Source of the DNA: Amphiduros pacificus
Taxonomy: Eukaryota; Annelida; Polychaeta; Phyllodocida; Hesionidae
DNA: 64,000 nucleotides
Reading direction: 5' to 3'
Assembly: GCA_949316495.1 (NCBI GenBank)
Contig: OX439005.1
Coordinates: 4,063,001 to 4,127,000, forward strand
Shown here: positions 47,181 to 58,000 of the stretch, in pieces
Numbering within the stretch: position 1 is the first letter of the stretch
How the letters are laid out: each line of letters opens with the position of its first letter
The notes under the pieces: model-generated
The model's input: the letters and a program-made list of their open reading frames with translations, nothing else
Databases searched by the model: none
What the model was told of the DNA's origin: nothing
Made by a program: the position numbers and the translations under genes

Positions 47181-47270
47181 ACCTAGAAAGTAAACAAAAT
47201 AGCTTTCGGGTAGCTGGTTTGAACTAGGCTAGGAAGGGCAATCAGAAACAAGATTTTTTTTTTTTGGCCT
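47181..47270 (+). repeat. Dispersed repeat, copy B
   Basis: Homologous to 14434-14520: CTAGAAAGT, TAGCTGGTTTGAACTAGG, AATCAGAAACAAG, T-run, GGCCT. Confidence 0.5.
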
Positions 47271-47467
47271 AACAAAGTTGATCATTGACTTAATGTGTTC
47301 AGTAATCTAGGAGACAGCCAAATAGTGTATTGCTATGTAATATATTGCCAAAACATTCATTTTGCTTTTTAACATTTGAAAAAAAAATCAACATTGAGCA
47401 CAGAAACCTTCCTTCTAGCCATATTTGTGGCTGACAGTTTGGCGGCTTAAAGCAGTGTGAACTCCAG

Positions 47468-47700
47468 GAGATAACTTGATCTAAACCTACTGGGGGAGGA
47501 AGGGGGACTAAAACATCACATCTGATCTAAACCTACTGGGGAGGGAGGATTAACTAGCACATTTCATACTGATCAAAACAAACTGGGAATATACAGTTAC
47601 CTGCCATATTACAAAACCACTGGGTATGGTAGGAACTTTGACATTCATAAAAACTGTTTTAAACTAACTAAGGGCTGGGCATGAACTGACACATCGTAAA
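47468..47700. repeat. Degenerate approximately 50-bp repeat
   Basis: Diverged units around GATCTAAACCTACTGGGG followed by A/T-rich spacers; about four to five decayed copies. Confidence 0.6.
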
Positions 47701-50074
47701 TTTGTGTTTACGCAGATGGATATTTAACAGAATTTTTATTGCACTCAAAGTCATATCAGAAATATAGTAATATATATAGTGTCCACCTCATTTTATTAAT
47801 AAATGTATGTGGCATTTCCAAGAGAATTGTTGAAATGATGTCAGGGTGATGTATCCCGTCAAAATAGTTAACTTTATTATATGTACATTATTTTTCTTTT
47901 CCTTTGATCTTAGCTTGTAGGTGTCTGGGTTTAAAAAAAAAGATTGGGAAAAAGTTGGGAAAATCTGAATCTAGAAGTTAGGACAGGGACATGAACTGCA
48001 GGACACAAAGCTTAACGTTGAGAAATCTGTTAAAGACTTATATTGATCATGTGTTCAGTGTGAATAACTGCCTGTATGGTTAACTTTGGGAATCCCTAAA
48101 ATCATGAAGACATTTACTTCACAGTATTTCTTACATTTTTAAGAAATCGGACAAGAAAAAGCCATATTACTTGGAAGTGTTCAAATCCGTGCTGCAATAT
48201 GTAGTCGTCAGTTTAGTTTATGGTTATAAATACTGGGAATAACAGTAACAGATGTAAGAGGAATCCAAATGTAAATTATAAATATCAGGTAACACAATGA
48301 GAAATGTCAAAATATTGCACACAACTTCATTTTATAGAGAAGAAAAAATAAATAAAACAAAAGTTTTAAAATACGTTCTAATTAATGTGGGTGCTTAGAA
48401 AATCCGTGATTCCATGTTTCATGAATTCCCAGAGATTTATTCTATTTTTTAACTTAAAATTCTTTTAGCCATGTGAATGGTAGATTTTGAGATGTGTGAA
48501 TATCTCGTAAATAATGAGGAAAATAAGAAGTTGTTTCTGAATCATTTTTATTGGTTAAAATGATATTACTAGGATTGACATTGTAAATTCAACAGTATTA
48601 GATTGGTTTTCAATTGAAGAAGTGTAATTTTTTAAAAGCTGTTCATCGTAAAGAGACTTAATAAACTCATGTATTTTTAAGATGAAATTTTGTATTGAAA
48701 ACAAGTTATCTAGTGTGTACATGATCATCGTAGCCATGCACCTGTTCTCTATACAAATTTAATAAAAATTTGCATAAATGGTTGATGAAATTTTTAGTCA
48801 AAATGATTCCGGTTATTGTTTAAACTTTACATGTATATATTATTATATATCTCAACTTTATGACAAATTTTGAGGAGGAAAACAAGATGTTTTTAAAAAG
48901 GGAAAAAAGAAAATTGTTTAAATATCGAAAAATACATTGAAATCTGGAGGTACATTTGGTGTGTCATTTTGTTTTGATGTTTGTGGGAAAAGAGTTAAGT
49001 GGAGTAGAACGTTTTATGATGTTGACAGCCTCCAGATGTCAGGATTGGAATTACCGAGAATCTGAATCCATATTTTGTACTCTATATGTGCATAGTGAAT
49101 GTAAAAGCACACCTGTCAAGACCTGCAAAGTTGTGATGCTTTTTTCTCTGTGATAAACTGGAACCTTTGCGTGCAGAATGCCTGTGATTTTAATTTTCTT
49201 TCAAACCAGGGAGGAAACATTTGTTATTTCAATCCTAAATGTTTTACAAAATCCGTCACAATTTTTTGGTTGTAATTTTCAAGATTTGAACTGATTTTAT
49301 TAAACAGATTTGGCAGTTTTTAAAGATTATTATGTCCAGAATAATCCAGATTGTTTAATTTTAGTTAAATTTATGCAAATGAAATTTAAAATTTCAATGA
49401 CAGTATAGAACTTTGTGACCTGCCCTGGTACAAGCACAGCAAAAATTGCAACATTCTTGACATGAAATTATATGGCAATATAAGGGCTGTTCCAAAAGCT
49501 ACCTCACCTTAGCTTGACACTTTATGGACAGCCCTTGTTTTTCATGCATTATGGTTATTTGAGTGAGAAACCATTCATATTTCTGCTGACATGTGCACTC
49601 TTGGATGTAAAATCAAATATGTTCTTGTGCATTTATAAACACTACACTTTAGTTTTAGTTCATTTTTATGCTTCTGTGTTTGTAACCTTTTGTTTTCATT
49701 TTAGTTGTTACACTGTACATTTAGCTCGTGTAAAATGCAACTATGGTATTATAAGTTGAATATTTGTAAAATTGATACTGTGCAACAGAACTTGTATGTT
49801 TTGTGCAGTTTTAATTATATCTATGTGTTCAAAGCCACATCGGATCAGGTGAAGATGTACGGTGCACCCAGCAAGCTGGGAAATGAAGATGTGGCAAATC
49901 TTATCAGGGTGGTTAGGGGTGAGAAGGGTTTTTATTTTGGTCCTTGTCAAAGTACACTGCATTTTCTATAAGCTCAAGACAGCATTTATGTATAGTACGC
50001 AGTGCAATATTATCATTTTGTGTAAAACATTATTCTACAATTAATGTATTGTATCTATGGAAGCTTCAGAAACT

Positions 50075-50366
<292 letters not shown>

Positions 50367-50407
50367 CTAGGTGTCTGAAGCATTTTGGTTGGGTATCTTT
50401 TTTCCCT

Positions 50408-50490
50408 TTGTAAATGTACAAACTGTACATATGCTCATACCAAATAAACTGGTCAGTTATATAATGAATCTTGTTTGTGTCTTTAAAATA
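50408..50490 (+). terminator. Poly(A) signal cluster, probable end of FOXN3
   Basis: TGTAAATGTACAAACTGTAC at about 50410 supplies UGUA-type elements. AATAAA lies at 50443-50448, and GT-rich TTGTTTGTGTCTTT follows at about 50470. Spacing of the three parts is that of a standard animal cleavage and polyadenylation site. Cleavage is expected near 50460-50468. Confidence 0.55.
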
Positions 50491-50885
50491 TGAATGGGCT
50501 GATAATTAAATCACCAGAAAATGTGAGTAAATTCTACTTATTTCATTATCAGTTTCTTCCGTCCTTCAGTCCAGAGATAATTACGTGTTAGACCCTTTAG
50601 AGAATTTGAGGCAGATTTCAAGCTAGTTTAAGCCATCTCGGTTTCAATGTTGTCACACTTTAGGTTCCACTCTCACATTTGATTTTATCTAAAATTCCTA
50701 AGTAACACTTGAACTTCTTATCCTGACAAACTGGATTCTGTTTTTTGTTAGGCATCCATTCAGATATTCTCTTGGAGAAAATAAGTGGCGATATTAAACA
50801 AATTGAGCTCATGCAGGATTTTCAAATTAATATGATAAGAAACCAGTTTTCCATTAATTGCACAAGTTTGACAAAATCTCTTTAA

Positions 50886-51177
50886 CCCCTAACGGACGGG
50901 AAGGACGGCAACAGACGGGAAGGACATTGACCTCCCCATTGTTCTGGCTTGATGACGTCATTTGTAACATTCTGAAGGGCTGCAACTTGTTACAATGTAA
51001 TCAGGATTATGACGTCAGACTGACTGGAGCATGAACTTTGACCCCAGCACTTAATTAAGAAAATTTAGTAACCATGGTTATAAATTTTATAAATTTAGGA
51101 TGTGGATACACTAGTCCAGACAAAAATTGGTTAGTCCAGCCAATCAACAAAATTTAGATAGCCTAGTCCCTTAGGGG
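50886..51177. mobile_element. piggyBac-like MITE with TTAA target duplication
   Basis: TTAA (50882-50885) precedes CCCCTAACGGAC, and GTCCCTTAGGGG precedes TTAA (51178-51181). The 12-base inverted ends differ at one position. TTAA duplication and CCC...GGG ends are the signature of piggyBac-type elements. The 292-bp interior has no open frame and contains two TGACGTCA-like words. Confidence 0.75.
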
Positions 51178-51602
51178 TTAAGGTAAGCCTGTGAACTTCT
51201 CATACTTGACCAACATGCTCAATCACACATTACTACCAGTATTTGCTTTCCATCTTTCCAGGCTTTATGTGAATTGACAGAAAACACAAGACAGCCACCA
51301 AAATTACAGAGTAAGATAAGACCTAGTCAGTTGCTTAATTAGTTGAAACCTCAAAAACATCTAGCCCCAAAGACAAAATAAGCGCAAGAGAAAAATGTCA
51401 TGTTTTATAGGGCATCATAGGTATGATTCCTTATGACCATTTTGACCATAATACTTTCATGTTATAAAGTTTCCAGTATTCTCATTGCCACTGGGGGGCA
51501 CCACCTTACCAAGAAATATTATATTCTCATATTTATCCTGATCAGAATTGGGCTTTGAGAGGTCAAAAATATAGAAGGTAAATGCTACATCAAACCTGTC
51601 CC

Positions 51603-51880
51603 CAGTGACACAGTTGGTAAAGCCTTGGAGTAATTATTACTCCAAGGTAAAGCAATGGATTGGAGGACAGGAAGTTGTGGGTTTGACTCCAATGCAAGTA
51701 GTGGTTACATTAAAACTGGTCAAAGGTGTTTGAAATGGATGTCACTCGTTCATTAGTTCACTAGTGACCAGACCCTGGTATGTGCCTGTGCAACAATACA
51801 CCTCACTTTCAGAGAGTTGTTGGTCAGTGTTGTGCCTTATCATAGGGGGCACCAGCTGTCCGGTCTAAATGTATTTGACA
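51603..51880 (+). mobile_element. tRNA-derived SINE-like element
   Basis: ACAGTTGGTAAAGC (box-A-like) and GTGGGTTTGACTCCAATG (box-B-like) occur in the order seen in tRNA-derived SINEs. An extra palindrome, CTTGGAGTAA-TTA-TTACTCCAAG, sits between them with a short duplication of GTAAAGC, as if a small insertion split the tRNA part. The body continues to about 51880; no clear tail is visible. Confidence 0.5.
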
Positions 51881-51889
51881 CTGCCCTCT

Positions 51890-52083
51890 ACCGTCAAGTA
51901 ACAGCGACTTCTTCAATTTTCAAAACCCGAAAGCGCAACTTCCCGTCAAAATTGAAAATGTTGCAAGTTCGTCTTTGAACGAATTTGAACATATTAGATG
52001 CTTCGTGGGTTTTTAACTCTTCAAAACTTTTTTGGTGACTTGAAGAAATGTAGAAAGTAAAATGTCTTCACTCAGTGATCCAG
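51890..52083 (+). CDS. CMTR1: CMTR1 exon 1 (5' leader and first 7 codons), with promoter just upstream
   Basis: ATG at 52062 in AAAATGT reads MSSLSDP and reaches the donor GATCCAG|GTAAAT (52083/52084) carrying one base. The exon at 57572 then continues as [19 protein letters not shown] in the same phase. The leader (about 51890-52061) is less AT-biased than its flanks; its 5' limit is a guess. A start-stop ATGTAG lies at 52048-52053. The alternative is that this exon is spurious and translation starts at ATG 57577. Confidence 0.6.
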
Positions 52084-55000
52084 GTAAATGCGAAGTTACT
52101 TCAGCTTTACAAGTTTTGTTAACCTAGTTTCACTTCACAAATTTCTGGGAATTTGATGCAGCGAGTGAATGGAAGCTGGGACAGTACGGGTTGCCGAGTA
52201 CTTTGCGCTCAAAATAATGACCTAATCGACAAACAATAAATCAACAACAAAGCCAAATAAAACATTCAAATTTTGTACCATGTCATCTTGGGTTCGAGCT
52301 GCAGAAGTTGGCCATATCGAGTGTCTGCCATGCCTAGTACGGCAATCAGTACCCTTTCCTCCTTGCAGGTCCCCGACCTGGGAGAAGGGTACTGACGACT
52401 TGTGTACTAATTTCACGGGGGTGCGCCTCGGGAATGAAGGCGCTAATTTTAAACTGTGAAAACAATCTCACACCTGCAGTTTTGAGTCCAATCTTTTGGG
52501 CACTTTATTCCATGTCTTCACAGCTTTTTATTTCACTGATATCCATAGGTATTGGTGATGTAAATATACATAATAATTGGAATATCCTCTGGATTAAGAA
52601 AATTGTTTCATTCTACTGCCATAATGAATGGTGCATTATGGTATAGAAGAAGTCAACCATGAAAAGTGGGTTGCCTGAGACAAAAGGATCACAAAGGGGT
52701 CAAGCCCAAGACAAAAGAAAGACACACCTACTTTTTTTAATTATTATAAATCTTATACATTTATTTGTCTGCAACATGTAATTGTTATTTAAAAAAAACT
52801 GTTTGAAGGCAACCTTATCAAAAAAAATATTGTTTTCGAGAAAAAATATAGTGAGATTGACCCACTTGTAATAGTAAACAATGTAACATGGCTGCCAACT
52901 TTACTTTGCCAGGGTTGCTCAAATGAAATAAGAATATTTTCAACCTTTAACAGATACCAACTCTAGAAGGTAGGAAAGAAATAGAGACAATTTTAGCCCA
53001 TTTTAAATTAATAACTAAAAATATGATACAGGTATATGCAGACTTTGCACAAATGCCCAATTCCAGATTTTGCTTCTAGATCACCAGAAAAAATACAGGG
53101 TCCAGTCTATACCGTACATGGGCCTCTGGCCCATGATTTCGGTATATGGTTGCTATACTAGCCATGCCCCACTGATGAAGAGGGAGCATCACTCATTTGT
53201 TAGGCCTTTTTGAGGTGGTACACAAACTTAAGCAGGTGGAGCACTTTGCGCTTGTCTGTTTGCGTATAAATTCTGCCGAATTAAAAGTTTGTGGACAATT
53301 TAAAATTGTTCTTAAATTACAATGATATATTTGGGAAGTTACATGGCAAGTTTCAGAAAATAAAATTCTGCCTGTCAATGTGTCATAGTTAAAATATACG
53401 TACATTCTTCGTAATATTTGCACAGCTTTAATCAATGAAAGAGTCAATAACTTTTGGAAAAAATAACAATCCCTTGTTCTTGGACACACAATGGATCTTG
53501 GGATTGTTTTGCAACAATGGATGCCCGGATTTGTAAACAAATCAAAGACTTTTAATCATGGATACGAAACTTCACCGACAGGATGTGCAAGGCCCTGAGC
53601 GCAAAGTGCTAGCGAGCGCAAAGTGCTTGGCAACCCGTACTCATGCCCGACCAGTTTTCTGTCGCTACCAATTACCGCCGGTTACAGCGGCTAATTTAGA
53701 GAGGACCCTCGTAGCCACTGGCAGTCACGGTCTACTTCATCGGCGGAAACTGGTCGCTGTCTTGCACCCAGTAGGAATCGAGTAGCTTTCCACATGGCAC
53801 GACTACAGCCCAGTACGCGCTCAACAACAAAGCCAAATAAAACATTCACATTTGTTCCATTTCATCTTGGGTTCAAGCTGCAGAAGTTGGCCATATCGAG
53901 CGTCTGCCTCAAGTGTTCAGCTCTGCACAGCTGATCTTTCATTCAAGGCTACCGTCGGCCTTGCCCCTTTGATGAAGAGGAAGCACAACTTAATTATTAT
54001 TCCCATGACCAGCGTTAAAATAGACTTGAAATTCACTGTTTTCATATATACTTTGCACAGCCCATCATATTTAATTCACGACTCAGGGAGAACTTGTCCT
54101 TTAGCAAGAGGTCTTAAACAAGCCATGTAACCTTTCATTCAATATCGGTTGCATGGCTTGTCAGAATAAATGTCTCAGTTTTTTCTTGATCTCAGCATTG
54201 TTTTGCCTTTGCTTGCAACTTTGTACAATCAGGTGAAAGTCGTTCAGTCTAATTATAGAAGTGACAGCAATGATCAAAAGCTCCACAATGCAGTGGTGCT
54301 TCTGACGTTACATGACATTTCTCCCTGTTTGTAACCATGACGTCATGACTTGGATTCTTCTGAATGCCATTTCACATTGTCAAGCAAAATGTCGGGTAAA
54401 AAATTAACGAAAAAATGCTTCAGAAAGCACATGGTTCTGTATTAAAAGACATTATGAAAAGGAAAGACAGTGACATGGGTCATAACTGTAACAGTCACTC
54501 GCCGGAGGTCGAGTTCATTTAGTATGGAAACTTCAATATGATGGAGAGTACGTGGTGTTTCTGGAAAAAGTGGAATTCAAATTTTGAGGTCACAAACTTA
54601 AGCAGGTGACACACTTTGTGCTTGTCTTGTTGCAATAAAGTATTGCTGAATTAAAATTTTGTGGAGGATTTAAAATTGTTCTCAAGTTACAAGTATATAT
54701 TTGTGAAGTTATTCCGCCTGTCATAGTTAAAATATACACGTGTACATTCTTGGTACTTATTTGCAAAGATTCAATCAATGAAAGAGTCTTGATGAAATAG
54801 ATTTTGGAAAAAATGATGATCCCTTGTTCTCACGGGATGCATAGTGGATCTTGGGATTGTTTGGCCACAATGGATGCCCGCATTTGTAAACAATTCAAAG
54901 ACTTTTAATTTTGGATATATACAACGTCACCAACTTGAGAGCGAAGTACTAGTTAGCGAGTGCAAAGTTCTCAGGAACCCAGAGAGAAGTAGTGTCGCTG

Positions 55001-58000
55001 AAGGAGCTACCCTGACACTCAACAGGGACACTGTAGAACAACAGGGGCACTGTAAAACAACAGGGGCACTGTAGAACAACAGGGGCACTGTAGAACAACA
55101 GGGACACTGTAAAACAACAGGGGCACTTTTAAACAACAGGGGCACTGTAAAACAACAGGGGCACTGTAGAACAACAGGGGCACTTTAGAACAACAGGGGC
55201 ACTGTAGAACAACAGGGACACTGTAGAACAACAGGGGCACTGTAGAACAACAGGGGCACTGTAGAACAACAGGGACACTGTAGAACAACAGGGGCACTGT
55301 AAAACAACAGGGGCACTGTAGAACAACAGGGGCACTGTAGAACAACAGGGGCACTGTAAAACAACAGGGGCACTGTAGAACAACAGGGGCACTGTAGAAC
55401 AACAGGGGCACTGTAGAACAACAGGGGCACGGCGGAACAGGGTTAAAGGGGAGCGAGGACAATAGGAGGTACCTGGTCTAAAGAATGTGATACTAAGATG
55501 ACCGTGGCACCAAGTGGCCGGTGTGTTTGACTTGGTAGCTATATAATCCCTAATCTTATCTCTAAAACCTTAAGAGCACTTCCAATCTTAATCTTAATCA
55601 GCTACTTTCCACTATAATTAGACCACATGTGCGGCATATATTTCTGTGAATATTCTCACATTTCACTCAGGCCTTGAAATTAGCACTGCCATTTAAGTTT
55701 GTTGGCCATTTTACATCTTCCAAAAAGGAACTAATATCCATGTCTAAGCATGGTTAAACTCACATTTTCTTGTGGATAACTAACACTTATGGATAACTAA
55801 CACTTATGGATAACTAACACTTATGGATAACTAACACTTATGGATAACTAACACTTATGGATAACTAACACTTATGGATAACTAACACTTATGGATAACT
55901 AACACTTATGGATAACTAACACTTATGGATAACTAACACTTATGGATAACTAACACTTATGGATAACTAACACTTATGGATAACTAACAATTATAAAATA
56001 CCCCAATTCAGCAGTTTGACTGAGGTCCATTTGGCAGTTGAGTAGCACAGTCACCTTCGTATCATAGTTATTTTGACCATAATTCCTGTAGGACAGGGGC
56101 ATGGAAGAACAGGGGCACAGAAGAACAGGGACATGGAAGAACAGGGGCATGGAAGAACAGGGGCATGGAAGAACAGGGGCACGGAAGAACAGGGACATGG
56201 AAGAACAGGGGCATGGAAGAACAGGGGCATGGAAGAACAGGGGCATGGAAGAACAGGGGCACGGAAGAACAGGGGCACAGAAGAACAGGGGCATGGAAGA
56301 ACAGGGGCATGGAAGAACAGGGGCATGGAAGAACAGGGGCACGGAAGAACAGGGGTTCTGAAGAACAGGGGCATGGAAGAACAGGGGCACAGAAGAACAG
56401 GGGCATGGAAGAACAGGGGTTCTGAAGAACAGGGGCACGGAAGAACAGGGGGCATGGAAGAACAGGGGCACGGAAGAACAGGGGCATGGAAGAACAGGGG
56501 CACGGAAGAACAGGGGCATGGAAGAACAGGGGTTCTGAAGAACAGGGGCATGGAAGAACAGGATAACAGAAGAACAGGGGCATGGAAGAACAGGGGCATG
56601 GAAGAACAGGGGCATGGAAGAACAGGGGTTCTGAAGAACAGGGGCATGGAAGAACAGGGGCATGGAAGAACAGGGGCATGGAAGAACAGGGGCACGGAAG
56701 AACAGGGGCATGGAAGAACAGGGGTTCTGAAGAACAGGGGCATGGAAGAACAGGATAACAGAAGAACAGGGGCATGGAAGAACAGGGGCATGGAAGAACA
56801 GGGGCATGGAAGAACAGGGGCATGGAAGAACAGGGGAACGGAAGAACAGGATAACAGAAGAACAGGGGCACGGAAGAACAGGGGCATGGAAGAACAGGGG
56901 TTCTGAAGAACAGGGGCATGGAAGAACAGGATAACAGAAGAACAGGGGCATGGAAGAACAGGATAACAGAAGAACAGGGACATGGAAGAACAGGGGCATG
57001 GAAGAACAGGGGTTCTGAAGAACAGGGGCATGGAAGAACAGGATAACAGAAGAACAGGGGCACGGAAGAACAGGGGCATGGAAGAACAGGGGTTCTGAAG
57101 AACAGGGGCATGGAAGAACAGGATAACAGAAGAACAGGGGCACGGAAGAACAGGATAACAGAAGAACAGGGACATGGAAGAACAGGGGCATGGAAGAACA
57201 GGGGTTCTGAAGAACAGGGGCATGGAAGAACAGGATAACAGAAGAACAGGGGCATGGAAGAACAGGGGCATGGAAGAACAGGGGCATGGAAGAACAGGAT
57301 AACAGAAGAACAGGGGCATGGAAGAACAGGGGCATGGAAGAACAGGGGCACGGAAGAACAGGATAACAGAAGAACAGGGGCACGGAAGAACAGGGGTTCT
57401 TAAGAACAGGGATGGAAGAACAGGATAACAGAAGAACAGGGGTTTGGGCACAGTTGAAGAGGGGCAAGGTAGAACTGGGAGATTATATTCTCTCAAAGAA
57501 ATAATTGACTCCTTCAAACATGATGAAGATTCATGGAATATTTAATATTACACCTCATTTTTTTTTTACAGATTTGATGTCGCAAAGCAGCGAGGAGGAT
57601 GAACAACCACCAGTCAAGAAGTCTCGTCAGAACGAACCTCTGTTCTATAGTCCAAAGAAAAAATCAGGTAATGTGAATGGTGGCGCCATTTATTTAATTT
57701 TTGGCTTTGATGAAACAATAAATGGGAAATTTAAATTCTCGTTATCTGCTCTCCCGGATTTTTAGCTGGTCCGTGAAAAAATAACGAAATTGGCGGGAGA
57801 GAGCAGTGCATGACGGGAAAGATGTTGTGTTGTAAACTTTCACCCGCCTTGCTTCAAGATGGGAGGGAAATCGTACATTGTCACACCAATGTCAGCACTA
57901 ACGCATGTTTGTTGTGTAATCTTTATTAGTATATTGCAATCTCTGTCGCCGCTGTTCCCGGATGTGCCGTGTGCAAAGAATTGGGTCAAATACGATTGCA

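Noticed and set aside
55974-57517. Frames of 427-497 codons on the minus strand
   Set aside because: The 16-bp repeat lacks stops in several frames; overlapping open frames on both strands argue against coding.
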